64,000 nucleotides of DNA. Source: JANYLB01 sp963837715. Its GTDB lineage: Bacteria > Actinomycetota > Acidimicrobiia > IMCC26256 > JANYLB01. The notes under the pieces are model-generated. The model searched no databases and was not told where the DNA came from. It saw nothing but the letters and a program-made list of their open reading frames with translations. The position numbers and the translations under genes were made by a program. Where the stretch lies: positions 992,001 through 1,056,000 of the forward strand of contig CAWIOF010000004.1 of assembly GCA_963837715.1 (NCBI GenBank). The letters run 5' to 3'. Below are positions 41,374 through 50,584 of the stretch, piece after piece. Numbering within the stretch: the first letter of the stretch is position 1; each line of letters opens with the position of its first letter.

Positions 41374-42093
41374 ATGGCGAACGAACCCGAGATCGCACCC
41401 GACGTCGAACCCGACGCCGGCGGATCGGGGACCCAGCGCACCGGTCGGTCCCGGATCCTGATGGTGACCGCCGCGCTCAGCGCGGCGGTCGTCGTCGCGA
41501 TCGCGGGGTTCCTCGTGCTCCGGGATCCGTCCCCCCGGGTCGATCGGGTGGGGACCCTCGCGCCGAAGGCCCGGGCCACGGAACCGACCGCACCACCGCC
41601 GACCGTCCCGCCGGTGACCTACCCGACCGCGCCCCCGGCGACCGCGTCGTCGACCGTCGTGCCGACGTCGTTGGTCGTGCCGTCGATCGATGTCGACGCT
41701 CCGATCGACAGCGTCGGGATCGCGTCGGGCACCAACGAGATCGAGGTGCCGCCCATCGACCGCGTCGGCTGGTACCGATTCGCGGCATCGCCAGGTGGTT
41801 CCGGGTCGGCGGTGCTGCTCGGGCACGTCGACGGCGAAGGGCGCGAAGGCGTCTTCTTCCGGCTCGGCTCCCTGGAACCCGGTGCTCCGGTGCAGGTCGG
41901 GTTCGCCGACGGCACGACCCGAGCCTTCACCGTCGTTGGTCGCGACCAGTTCGCGAAGGCGTCGCTGCCGGCCGACCTCTTCTCGCGGGGCGGACCCAGC
42001 CGACTCGTGCTCATCACCTGCGGTGGTTCGTTCGACGAGTCGACCGGTCACTACCGCGACAACATCGTCGTGGTCGCCGAGCCCACGCCCTGA
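41374..42093 (+). CDS. Class F sortase
   Basis: A 239-residue sortase with an N-terminal signal-anchor (about 28-48) and a Pro/Thr-rich stalk (about 68-95). The catalytic triad is complete: H151 (VLLGHVDGEG), C216 (LVLITCGGSF) and R228 (GHYRDNIVVV). The TITCGG and GHYRDN forms are typical of actinobacterial class F enzymes. These couple surface proteins to the cell envelope or shape it. It lies between two exported proteins, one with a C-terminal helix and basic tail, but no canonical sorting motif is obvious in either. Confidence 0.92.
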   Translation: MANEPEIAPDVEPDAGGSGTQRTGRSRILMVTAALSAAVVVAIAGFLVLRDPSPRVDRVGTLAPKARATEPTAPPPTVPPVTYPTAPPATASSTVVPTSLVVPSIDVDAPIDSVGIASGTNEIEVPPIDRVGWYRFAASPGGSGSAVLLGHVDGEGREGVFFRLGSLEPGAPVQVGFADGTTRAFTVVGRDQFAKASLPADLFSRGGPSRLVLITCGGSFDESTGHYRDNIVVVAEPTP

Positions 42094-42110
42094 GGAATCT
42101 CCCACGCGCG

Positions 42111-42122
42111 TGCAACCGAACG
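42111..42122 (+). promoter_or_regulatory. Shared motif upstream of the fasciclin gene
   Basis: Second copy of TGCAACCGAACG, here 72 bp before the fasciclin start. This would leave a leader of about 60-65 nt. Confidence 0.5.
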
Positions 42123-42194
42123 CGCCTGCAGGGCGAAGAGACGTTCGCGACCGGAGGTCGCGAACGTCCGCAGCGTGATGGAGAAGGAGGTCCA

Positions 42195-42812
42195 GTGTTC
42201 CGAAAAGCATTCCTGGCACCGGTGGTGCTCGCGATCGTGGCCGTGATGGCCGTGCCGGCCGGCGCGTCGTGGGGTCGCGGTGGTGGTTCCCAGCCGGGCA
42301 CCATCGTCGACGTGCTCGTCGCGAAGAGCAGCACCGGCGGGTTCGACCACAATTCGCGTGACTACGACATCCTGATCACCGCGGCGACCGCGGCGGATCT
42401 CGTCGGGCCGCTCAGCGACCCGTCGGCCCAGCTCACCCTGTTCGCGCCCGACGACGCGGCCTTCGTGCGCACCGCCCAGAGCCTCGGCTTCGCCGGGTGG
42501 GACGAGGAGGGCGCGTGGAACTTCCTCGTGGGCGCGCTCACCCAGCTCGGCAACGGTGACCCGATCCCGGTGCTCACCACCATCCTGCTGTACCACGTCG
42601 CCCCCGAGCGGCTGGGTGCGATCCAGGTGTTGTTCTCGGGCCGGATCGACACGCTGGCGGACACGAGCTTCGGCGTGCGGTTCTTCCAGCTCGTCGACAA
42701 CGCACCGAACCTCCCGAACCCGTACCTGAACTTCTTCGCCCTGAACCAGCGGGCGAGCAACGGAGTCATCCACGGGATCACCCGGGTGCTCATCCCCGTC
42801 GACATCGGCTGA
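42195..42812 (+). CDS. Secreted fasciclin (FAS1) domain protein
   Basis: A 205-residue exported protein. The signal peptide (1-26, ending VPAGAS) is followed by a single FAS1 domain: SAQLTLFAPDDAAFVRTAQS (H1 region), ILLYHVAPERLGAIQVL and the H2 motif NGVIHGITRVLIPVDIG. FAS1 proteins mediate adhesion; in mycobacteria Mpt70/83 are of this type and are SigK-controlled. AAGGAGG lies a few bases before the GTG start. A nearby inverted repeat (TTCGCGAC..GGTCGCGAA) is in the leader. Confidence 0.9.
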   Translation: MFRKAFLAPVVLAIVAVMAVPAGASWGRGGGSQPGTIVDVLVAKSSTGGFDHNSRDYDILITAATAADLVGPLSDPSAQLTLFAPDDAAFVRTAQSLGFAGWDEEGAWNFLVGALTQLGNGDPIPVLTTILLYHVAPERLGAIQVLFSGRIDTLADTSFGVRFFQLVDNAPNLPNPYLNFFALNQRASNGVIHGITRVLIPVDIG

Positions 42813-42837
42813 CCCGAGCCACCGTCGACGCGAGCGG

Positions 42838-42866
42838 TGCCCGATCCGGCCCACCCGGATCGGGCA
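42838..42866. terminator. Hairpin terminator after the fasciclin gene
   Basis: TGCCCGATCCGG and CCGGATCGGGCA form a perfect 12-bp stem with a 5-nt loop, followed by TCGTTTCG. It lies between the fasciclin stop and the end of the convergent TetR gene, and could serve both. Confidence 0.75.
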
Positions 42867-42907
42867 TCGTTTCGCGTCCGGATCCGCGCGCTGCTGTGCG
42901 GTTCAGG

Positions 42908-43498
42908 TCAGGAGTCGAGCCCGGTCGCCACGCGGTCGAAGGCCTCGGCGACGAGTGGGCTGAGCTCCCCACCGTCGGCGACCCACGTGTCGCACGCGGC
43001 GCGCAGCGCGACGGTGGCGACCCCGGCGACGAGTCGGAGCTCGAGCATGGAGTGGTCGCGCCCGCTCGAGGCGTCGCGCTGCTGCAGGGCGTCGGTGACC
43101 GCCGCTTCCCAGTCGCGTTGCCGCTCGACACCACGCGAGCGGACGGTCGGGTTCGCCGCCAGGATCGCCGACTTCGCGACGAACCGGGCCCGATCGCCCT
43201 CGTAGCCGTCGGCCAGGGCGAGGATCGCCTCCCGGACGGTTCGCAGCATCGGTTCCCCGACCGGGCGGGCCGCGATGGTGTCGACCAGCTCGACCCGCCG
43301 TTCGTCGCCGTCGCCGAAGAGGACGTCTTCCTTGGTGGCGAAGTAGCGGAAGAAGGTGCGGGGCGAGATGTCGCACGCGTCGGCGATCTCGTCGACGGTG
43401 GTGTGCTCGAAGCCCTGCCGAGCGAACAGGTCGAGCGCGGCGTCCTGCAGCGCCCGACGGGTCATGGCCTTCTTGCGTTCTCGCAGCCCGGAGCCCAT
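42908..43498 (-). CDS. TetR-family repressor
   Basis: A 196-residue TetR regulator. The HTH is LRERKKAMTRRALQDAALDLFARQGFEHTTVDEIADACDISPRTFFRYFATKEDVLF in full, with recognition helix SPRTFFRYF. The C-terminal part is a typical helical ligand domain. I chose ATG 43498; upstream in-frame codons lack support. It is divergent from a DHA2 efflux gene, and a 15-bp near-palindrome lies before that gene. The usual model is ligand-relieved repression of the pump. Confidence 0.88.
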   Translation of the reverse strand: MGSGLRERKKAMTRRALQDAALDLFARQGFEHTTVDEIADACDISPRTFFRYFATKEDVLFGDGDERRVELVDTIAARPVGEPMLRTVREAILALADGYEGDRARFVAKSAILAANPTVRSRGVERQRDWEAAVTDALQQRDASSGRDHSMLELRLVAGVATVALRAACDTWVADGGELSPLVAEAFDRVATGLDS

Positions 43499-43559
43499 CG
43501 GGGCATTGTGACCCATCCGGGGTTCTGACACAAGCCGTCAATCAGCAGTTGGCGCTCTT

Positions 43560-43574
43560 TGGCAGAGTCTGTCA
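43560..43574. promoter_or_regulatory. Putative TetR operator
   Basis: TGGCAGA-G-TCTGTCA is a 15-bp near-perfect palindrome (one mismatched pair) ending 10 bp before the pump ATG. In addition, TTCTGACA (43523-43530) and TGTCAGAA (43570-43577) are exact inverted repeats spanning the intergenic region. Confidence 0.6.
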
Positions 43575-43584
43575 GAATAGCGGG

Positions 43585-45287
43585 ATGCCGCCCGCCCCCC
43601 TGCTCGCCCCCGCTCGCACGCCCGCTCCCACTCCGCCCGAGCTCTACCCCCGTCGGTGGTGGACGCTCGCGGTCCTCTGTCTGAGCCTGCTGATCGTCTT
43701 CGTCGGCAACTCCAGCCTCAACGTGGCGATCCCCACGCTCTCGCGTGACCTGCACGCCACCGAATCACAGTTGCAGTGGGTCGTCGCGGCGTACTCGCTC
43801 GTCTTCGCTGGGCTGCTCTTCTCGACCGGTGCGCTCGGCGACCGCTTCGGGCGCAAGGGCGCGCTGCAGCTCGGCCTCGTCGGCTTCCTCGTCGGTGCCG
43901 CACTCGCATCGGAAGCGTCGAGCATGACGCAGCTCATCGCGTGCCGGGCGCTCATGGGTGCGTCGGCCGCGCTGATCATGCCGTCGACACTCTCGATCCT
44001 GGTGAACGTGTTCCCCGCCGGCGAGCGCGCCAAGGCGATCGCGATCTGGGCCGCGACGACCGGAGCGGCCGGTGCGATCGGACCGGTGGCGAGCGGCTGG
44101 CTGCTCGGCCACTTCTGGTTCGGGTCGGTGTTCCTCGTCAACATCCCGATCATCGCCGTCGCGCTCGTGGCCGGATGGTTCCTCGTGCCGAAGTCGAAGG
44201 ACCCCGAGCACGGCAAGCTCGATCCGTTCGGTGCGGTGTTGTCGATCGTCGGGATCTCGGCGCTCGTGTTCGGCCTGATCGAGGCACCCGACAAGGGTTG
44301 GGGGAGCACCGAGACGCTGATCGCGTTCACGGTCGCGGTCGTCGTGCTCGCCGCGTTCGTGGTGTGGGAGCTGCGCGTCGACGAAGCCGATGCTCGACAT
44401 GCGGTTCTTCCGTTCCCCCGCGTTCAGCACCGGAACCGGCGGGATGATCCTCGTCTTCCTCTCGATGTTCGGGGTGATGTTCCTCATCACCCAGTACTTC
44501 CAGCTCGTGCTCGACTACAGCCCGCTCTCCGCGGCACTGCGCCTGCTGCCCATGGCGCCGATCATGATCGTCGTCGCGCCGCTCACCCCCCGGCTCTCGA
44601 AGCGGTTCGGCGCGCACCGTGTGGTCGCGTCGGGGATGCTCCTGATCACGGTCGGCATGCTGATGTTCCGGGGTCTGGGACTCGACACGCCGTACTGGTA
44701 CGTGCTGGCGTCGCTGTTCCCGCTCGTCGGCGGGATCGCGCTGACGATGTCGCCGATGACCGCGGCGATCATGTCGGCCGTGCCGGCCCGGCGTGCCGGG
44801 CGCGGGTTCGGCGATGAACGACGCCACCAGGGAGCTCGGTGCTGCACTCGGCGTGGCCGTGCTCGGGAGCCTCGCGGCCTCGCACTACGGCCAGGTGGTC
44901 GACCGACTCGTCGCCGGCCTCCCCTCGGGTCAGCAGACGAGCGCGACCTCGTCGCTCGCCGGCGCGATCGAGACCGCATCGCAGCTCCCGGCCGCGGCGG
45001 GTCGTCTGCTCACGACCGGCGCGCAGCAGGCGTTCATCGGCGGCATCCACGAGGCGGTCACGGTCGGAGCGGTGCTCGCCGCGATCTCGGCGGTCGCCGT
45101 GTACCGGTGGCTCCCGCACCAGCTCGCGGCCGAAGGTGCGATGCACGGGTCTGTGGAATCGGTCGAGGACGCCGCCGAGCTGGGCATCGCCGGTGTTCCC
45201 CCGATCTTCGCCGACGAGCTCACCGACGAGCTCGCCGACGGCGAGGCGCGCTCGGAGCCGAGCGCGGCCCCGATTCCTGCTCAGTGA
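43585..45287 (+). CDS. MFS DHA2-type efflux transporter, two +1 frameshifts
   Basis: Joined over two breaks, this is a 14-TM transporter of about 565 residues. Motifs in the first frame: QWVVAAYSLVFAGLLFSTGAL, GDRFGRKGAL and GAIGPVASGWLLGHFWFGSVF. The first shift is at about 44385, where one A of GAAG is extra (restoring DEPMLDMRFFRSPAF). The second is in a GGG run at 44798-44800 (restoring RAGAGSAMNDATRELGAALG). The C-terminus is an acidic tail ending SAAPIPAQ. It is divergent from tetR and probably exports a toxic compound that TetR senses. Confidence 0.85.
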
Positions 45288-45308
45288 CGTCGACGTAGTG
45301 TCGACGTG

Positions 45309-47029
45309 ATGTCGACGACCGACCCGACCGAGGTTGCCGACGCTCCCGATCCCCGCCGCTGGTTCACGCTGGCGGTCGTGGTCGGTGCAGTGCTGATCGT
45401 CGCGCTCGACACGACGGTGCTCAACGTGGCCATCCCGACCATCCTGCGCGACCTCGACACGACGCTCCCGAGCCTCCAATGGGTGATCGCGGGGTACTCC
45501 CTCACCTTCGCCAGCCTCCTGATCATCGGTGGTCGCCTCGCCGATCTCTACGGCGCCCGACGGATCTTCATCATCGGCGCAGCGCTGTTCGGGGCCGGGT
45601 CGCTGCTCGCCTCGGTCGCGCAGTCGGTCCCGCAGCTCATCGTGGGCGAGGCGATCATCGAGGGCATCGGCGCGTCGCTCATGATGCCGGCGACGCTCGG
45701 GATCCTCTCCACCACGTTCCACGGCCGGGAGCGCGCCACGGCATTCGCGGCGTGGGGCGCGACCGCCGGCGCCGCGGTGGCGTTCGGTCCGTTGCTCGGG
45801 GGCTTCCTCACCACCGACTACTCGTGGCGGTGGGCGTTCCGGATCAACGTCGTGGTGGTGCCCCTCGCGATCCTCGGCGCGATGGTGTTCATGCGACCGA
45901 GCGCGCGTGCCGTCGCGCCGGGAGCGCATCGACGTCCCCGGCGCGCTCCTCGTCGCCGCGGGGATGTTCCTCCTCGTGTTCGGCCTGAGCGAGGGAAGCA
46001 TCTACGGCTGGTTCGACCCGGTGAAGACCCTCACCATCGCCGGGCGCGACGTGTGGCCCGACGAGCCGGTCCGTGTCGGTGATCCCGATCGCGATCGGCG
46101 CGTCGATCGTGCTGCTCGCCCTCTTCGTCGTCTTGGAACGGCACAAGGAACGGGCCGGTACCGATCCACTGTTCGAGTTCGGGCAGCTGCGCCACCTCGG
46201 CTTCCGCTACGGGTTGCTGACCACCCTGGTCCTCGCGATGGGTCAGCTCGGCTTCCTGTTCGTGTTGCCGGTGTTCCTGCAGGACGCCCGCCACCTTTCG
46301 CCACTCGACAACGGGATCTGGCTGCTGCCGTCGGGCATCTCGATCATCGTCGGCACCCAGGTCGGGGCGCGGCTCACCCGCCGCATGAGCGTGACCGCAG
46401 TGGTTCGCACCGGCCTCGTGCTCGAAGCGATCGGGCTGGGATTGGTCGCCTGGTCGGTGACGCCGGAGACGACGTTCCTCGAGCTCCTCCCGGGTCTGGC
46501 CATCTTCGGGCTCGGGATCGGATTCGCGAGCTCACAGCTCACGAACGTGGTGCTCTCGGAGATCCCCAAGGAACGGGCCGGAGCCGCGGGCGGTGCGAAC
46601 ACGACGGTCCGCCAGCTCGGTGCCGCGCTGGGGATCGCCGTGATCGGCGCGCTGCTCACCACCCAGACGATCCATCACTCGGTCGCCGCGGTCGAGGCGT
46701 CGACCACGTTGTCGCCGCGCGTGCAGGTCCAGGTGATCAGCGCGGTGCGGGCCGACGGCGTGAACTTCACCCCTCCCGCGGGAGCGACGGCACGAGAGAT
46801 CGCGCTCCTGCGCGAGGCGCTCGACACGGGCGTCGCGAACGGTGCTCGCATCGCACTGCTCTTCGCGATGGCGGTGGTGATCGTGGGGGCGGGCGTGTCG
46901 CTGCTCATCCCGAGGATCGGCGTGCCCGCCGACGACGACGTGATCGTCGACGGGCTCGACTCGCTCGGACCCGTGAGTGGCGCCGGCGTCCAGCCCCGTG
47001 CGCAGGCGGTGTCGGCCGAGCACGGCTGA
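45309..47029 (+). CDS. Second MFS DHA2-type efflux transporter, two +1 frameshifts
   Basis: A homologue of the preceding pump starting 21 bp after it, about 573 residues when joined. The first frame covers WFTLAVVVGAVLIVALDTTV through TM6. A shift in the GGG at 45920-45922 leads into ERIDVPGALLVAAGMFLLVF. A second, most simply in GGG at 46042-46044, leads into SVIPIAIGASIVLLALFVVL. The ending PRAQAVSAEHG is a cytosolic tail. Motif A is GGRLADLYGARRIF. Two DHA2 genes in tandem under one TetR is unusual; they may have different substrates or act in succession. Confidence 0.83.
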
Positions 47030-47074
47030 CCGATTGCTCCGGCCTGCCGGGTCACATCCCTCAGGGTCGTTCCC

Positions 47075-47632
47075 TCAGTGTCCGGTCACCGCGTCGAACG
47101 TGGGTGGGTAGACGACCTGGCCACGGACCGACGGGTCATGGGTCGTGAGGCGGAGCACCTGGGCTGCTTCCGCAGGGGCCCAGTCGGGGAGCGTGATGCG
47201 GATGCCGTGCGGGGCGGCGGGTTCGAATCCCAGCCGCCCGTAGTAAGCGGGGCTGCCCTCGAGGATGATGCATGGTTCGCCGGCATCGTCGACCAGTCGG
47301 GCGACAGCGTGCACGAGCGCCGATCCGATGCCGCGTCGCTGCATCATGGGTGTCACCGCGAGCGGGGAGAGCATCGCGATCCGGCCCGGCGCAGTGGAGC
47401 CCTCGCCGACCAGTGCGGCGTAGCTCACCATGACGTGGCCGACGATCGCGCCGTCGACCTCGGCGACCAACGACCACCCGGCTACGTACTCCGGCGAGCG
47501 GCGGATGGCTTCGACGAGCTCGGCCTCGACCGCCGACCCGAACGCGGTTTCGACGACCGCGGCGATCGCCGGGGCGTCGGCGGGCTGCTCGGCGCGGATC
47601 TTCGGGTCGTCGCCCCGATGCGCGTCGGCCAT
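47075..47632 (-). CDS. GNAT family N-acetyltransferase (YhbS-like)
   Basis: A 185-residue GNAT enzyme. IRAEQPADAPAIAAVVETAF begins the fold. The acetyl-CoA pyrophosphate loop is VTPMMQRRGIGSALVHAV, and the C-terminal motif B is CIILEGSPAYYGRLGFEPA. The LEGSPAYYGRLGFE form is typical of the YhbS type (substrate unknown). ATG 47632 lies five bases after the stop of the SDR gene, so these are cotranscribed. Confidence 0.88.
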   Translation of the reverse strand: MADAHRGDDPKIRAEQPADAPAIAAVVETAFGSAVEAELVEAIRRSPEYVAGWSLVAEVDGAIVGHVMVSYAALVGEGSTAPGRIAMLSPLAVTPMMQRRGIGSALVHAVARLVDDAGEPCIILEGSPAYYGRLGFEPAAPHGIRITLPDWAPAEAAQVLRLTTHDPSVRGQVVYPPTFDAVTGH

Positions 47633-47637
47633 CGACG

Positions 47638-48406
47638 TCAGCCGAGCGAGGCCATGCCGCCGTCGACCGGGATGATCGCCCCGGTGAGGTAGGCGCCGGC
47701 GCGCGACGACAGGAAGATCGCGGCCCCGGCCATGTCGTCGGGCCGTCCGATGCGCTTCAGGGGTGAGCTCGCCGCGATCTGGTCGCCGAACGCCTCGAGC
47801 GTGGCGGCCATCATCTTCGACTCGAACGGGCCTGGCGCGATCGCGTTCACGGTGATCTCGGGCGCGAGGCGCTTGGCGAGGTGGCGGGTCAGCTGGTGCA
47901 CCGCGGCCTTCGACGCCGAGTACGAGTAGGTCTCCATGATCGGCACGTGGATGCCGTCGATCGAGCCGATGTTGATCACCCGGGCCGGTTCCTCGGTGGT
48001 GCCGGCCGCCCGGAGCTGCGGGAGCAGGAACTTCGTGAGATGGAACACCCCTTTGACGTTGATCGCGAGCACCCGATCCCAGGCCGCGTCGTCGAACGTG
48101 TCGAGCGGGGCACCCCAGGTCGCCCCGGCGTTGTTCACCAGGATGTCGAGGCGGTCCTCGCGTTCGGCGACCGCGGACGCGAGCCGGAGACACTCGGCCT
48201 CGGTCGACAGGTCGGCCGGGATCGAGATGCACTCGCCCCGTTGCGACAACTCGGCGGCCACCGCGTCGCACACCTCGGCCTTGCGGGACGAGATGTAGAC
48301 GCGTGCGCCCGGCGTCGACGAAGCCCGAGGCGATCATGAGGCCGATGCCCCGCGAGCCACCGGTGACGAGCGCCACCTTCCCGGAAACGGAGAACAGGTC
48401 AGACAT
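47638..48406 (-). CDS. Short-chain dehydrogenase/reductase, +1 frameshift
   Basis: The first frame gives MSDLFSVSGKVALVTGGSRG, with the cofactor motif TGGSRGIG, up to GFVDAG. A single extra G in a GGG run (about 48308-48311) shifts the frame. Removing it restores ARVYISSRKAE and then CDAVAAELSQRGECIS. The remainder has LVNNAGATWG (NNAG), active-site Ser in INIGSIDG, Y-x-x-x-K in YSYSASKAAVHQL and the C-terminal GAYLTGAIIPVDGG. About 255 residues, the classical SDR length. The substrate is unknown. Confidence 0.88.
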
Positions 48407-48418
48407 GGGGAATCCTCG

Positions 48419-49042
48419 TCAGTCGGAGACGCGAAAGGTCTGGTCGTCGCCCGGGGCCCGGACCTCGATGATCGGGTCGTCGCGGTCGTCGAACTCGGTA
48501 CGCAGCGCACGCGACATCACCGCGTGCATCAGGTAGAGCGACGTGATGTAGGTGAGCTCGAGGATCTCTTCGTCGGAGAGCGAGATGCGCAGGGCGTCGA
48601 AGACCCCTTCGTCGACGCGCCCGTGGTCGAGCGCGAGGGCGTCGGTGTACGCGAGGACCGCGCGCTCGATCGGCGAGTAGCAACCGGCTGCGGCCCAGTG
48701 GGGGATCGCGGTGATCTTCTCCTCGGCGACTCCCGCGGTCCGGAGCGACTTGCAGTGTTGCGAGAACACGAACTGGCTCCCACACGCCCAGCCGACCCGG
48801 CACTGCGCGAGCTCGCGCAACTGGGGATCGAGCAGCCGCTTCGGGCTCTGATACAGCGCGAACCCACCGACGCTGTGCTCGAAGATCTCGGGTACCAACG
48901 CGAAGACCGTCCACCAGTCGCCGGGTGTGCCGGTGACGGTTCCCGGCTCGGCCACCGGGTCGCGGTTGCCGAAGAGCATGTCGTAGAGCACGAGCACCGA
49001 CGGCGCGGCTTCATCGCGGGGGACCTGGCGGAGGCGAGGCAT
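48419..49042 (-). CDS. Carboxymuconolactone decarboxylase/AhpD-like protein
   Basis: A 207-residue helical protein of the AhpD-like superfamily. The conserved helix reads LAQCRVGWACGSQFVFSQHCKSLRTAGV, with two Cys (about 88 and 97) and a His at the usual active-site region. A second helix block is SDEEILELTYITSLYLMHAVM. The Cys spacing is wider than the CxxC of AhpD, so peroxidase-linked disulfide chemistry is uncertain. TAGGGT lies six bases before the ATG. It is upstream of and co-directional with the SDR and GNAT genes. Confidence 0.8.
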   Translation of the reverse strand: MPRLRQVPRDEAAPSVLVLYDMLFGNRDPVAEPGTVTGTPGDWWTVFALVPEIFEHSVGGFALYQSPKRLLDPQLRELAQCRVGWACGSQFVFSQHCKSLRTAGVAEEKITAIPHWAAAGCYSPIERAVLAYTDALALDHGRVDEGVFDALRISLSDEEILELTYITSLYLMHAVMSRALRTEFDDRDDPIIEVRAPGDDQTFRVSD

Positions 49043-49048
49043 CGGCGG

Positions 49049-49054
49049 ACCCTA
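49049..49054 (-). promoter_or_regulatory. -10 hexamer of a leaderless promoter
   Basis: TAGGGT on the minus strand, six bases before the ATG at 49042. Confidence 0.55.
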
Positions 49055-49175
49055 CCGAGCGGTCGCCGCCGCCGCACGACGACGGCCCCGGTCGTTCTCG
49101 GCGGAATCCAGCCCGCCCCGATGACCGAATCCCGCCGAGAACGGGGTGGGGTTCGCTACGGTCGGAGGCGTGGCG

Positions 49176-50192
49176 ATGGCCGACAAGACGACGATCACGC
49201 TCGACGGGCACGCGGTGTCGCTCTCGCATCCCGACAAGGTGCTGTTCCCCGAGCGGGGCGAGACGAAGCGCGACCTCGTCCAGTACTACGTGTCGGTGCG
49301 CGAGCCGCTCCTGGCCGCGATGGGTGGCCGGCCCGTGCTGCTCCAGCGGTTTCCCAGTGGTGCGGAGGGTTCGTCGTTCTTCCAGAAGCGGGTCCCGAAG
49401 AACGCGCCGGAGTGGCTGACGACCACCGTCGTCTCCACCCCGAACGGCACGACATCGGATGCGCTGGTGGTCGCCGACCTGGCCCACGTCGCCTGGGCCG
49501 TGAACCTCGGCTGCCTGGGGTTCCACGTGTGGCCCAACCACGCGGTGAACCCGGAGATCGCCGACGAGCTCCGGCTCGACCTCGACCCGAGCCCCGGCGT
49601 CTCGTTCGACATGATCAGAGAAGCGGCGCGGGAAGTGCGCGCCCTCCTCGTCGACCACGGGATCACGTCGTACCCGAAGACCACCGGCAGCCGCGGCGTG
49701 CACATCTACGCGCGCCTCGAGGAGCGGTGGAGCGCCTACGAAGTGCGCGCGGCCGCGGTCGCGGCGGCACGGGAGTTGGAACGCCGCCGCCCCGATCTCC
49801 TCACCGCGGCGTGGTGGAAGGAGGAACGGGGCGAGCGCGTGTTCGTCGACTTCAACCAGAACGCGCCGCACAAGACCGTGTTCGGCGCGTGGTCGGTGCG
49901 GGCGAACCCCCACGGCCAGGTCTCGACGCCGTTGACGTGGGACGAGATCGACACCGTCGACCCGACGACGTTGACCCTCGCCACCGTCCCGGCCCGGCTC
50001 GCGGAGCAGGGCGATCCGTGGGCGCCGATGTACGACGCTCCGCAGTCGATCGAATCCCTCGTCGCGCAGTACGAGCAGGACCTCGCCGACGGACTCATGG
50101 ACGCGCCCTGGCCGCCGCAGTACCCGAAGCAGCCCAACGAACCTCCGCGGGTCCAGCCCAGCCGGGCGAAGAAGCCACCCCCCGACGCCTGA
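49176..50192 (+). CDS. LigD-type DNA polymerase/primase domain protein (stand-alone)
   Basis: A 338-residue archaeo-eukaryotic-primase-fold polymerase, as in the PolDom of bacterial NHEJ ligase LigD. It begins with LSHPDKVLFPERGETKRDLVQYY, has the FFQKRVPKNAPEWL loop, and the two-metal motif LRLDLDPSPGV (Asp-x-Asp). The TTGSRGVHIYARL motif corresponds to the primase SGxxGxH. A WWKEERGERVFVDFNQNAPHKT stretch follows. No ligase or phosphoesterase domain is fused, and no ku or ligase gene is near. GGAGG lies seven bases before ATG 49176. The C-terminus is Pro/Lys-rich. Confidence 0.93.
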   Translation: MADKTTITLDGHAVSLSHPDKVLFPERGETKRDLVQYYVSVREPLLAAMGGRPVLLQRFPSGAEGSSFFQKRVPKNAPEWLTTTVVSTPNGTTSDALVVADLAHVAWAVNLGCLGFHVWPNHAVNPEIADELRLDLDPSPGVSFDMIREAAREVRALLVDHGITSYPKTTGSRGVHIYARLEERWSAYEVRAAAVAAARELERRRPDLLTAAWWKEERGERVFVDFNQNAPHKTVFGAWSVRANPHGQVSTPLTWDEIDTVDPTTLTLATVPARLAEQGDPWAPMYDAPQSIESLVAQYEQDLADGLMDAPWPPQYPKQPNEPPRVQPSRAKKPPPDA

Positions 50193-50217
50193 CTCCGGCG
50201 CGTGCAACACTGCACCG

Positions 50218-50580
50218 ATGGACGATCGGCCGCCGGTTTGGATCGGGCACGCGGTGTTGCGAGTCGGCGACGTCGCTCGGTCCGCGGCGTTCTGGCAGGA
50301 GATCGGGATGCGTGAGGTCGGACGCGACGAGAACGTCGCCGTCCTCGAGCTCCGGGGCGGCACCCATCTCGTGATCCTGCCCGGCGAGCCCGAACCGGGA
50401 GCCGAGGCGCCGTTCGACCTGATGGTCGAGGACCTGGATGCCACCCACGCCGACTGGACCGTCCGGGGGTTCGAACCTTCGCCGATCGAATCGGGGCGGA
50501 TCCATTCGGCGTTCACGGTCCGCGACCCCGACGGCTACGTCGTCACCGTCAACAACTCGCACGTCATGGGCGAGGTCTGA
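50218..50580 (+). CDS. VOC/glyoxalase-like family protein
   Basis: A 120-residue single VOC module. WIGHAVLRVGDVARSAAFWQEIGM forms the first beta-alpha-beta unit, with a candidate metal His. The second unit ends RIHSAFTVRDPDGYVVTVNNSH, the typical DPDGY strand. The role is unknown; members include dioxygenases, glyoxalases and resistance proteins. It follows the polymerase gene after 25 bp. Confidence 0.83.
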   Translation: MDDRPPVWIGHAVLRVGDVARSAAFWQEIGMREVGRDENVAVLELRGGTHLVILPGEPEPGAEAPFDLMVEDLDATHADWTVRGFEPSPIESGRIHSAFTVRDPDGYVVTVNNSHVMGEV

Positions 50581-50584
50581 GCGA

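Noticed and set aside
47217..47237. GGGTTCGAATCCC, a tRNA T-arm look-alike
   Set aside because: It is inside the GNAT gene, encoding the conserved YYGRLGFEPA motif on the other strand. No acceptor, D or anticodon arms flank it.
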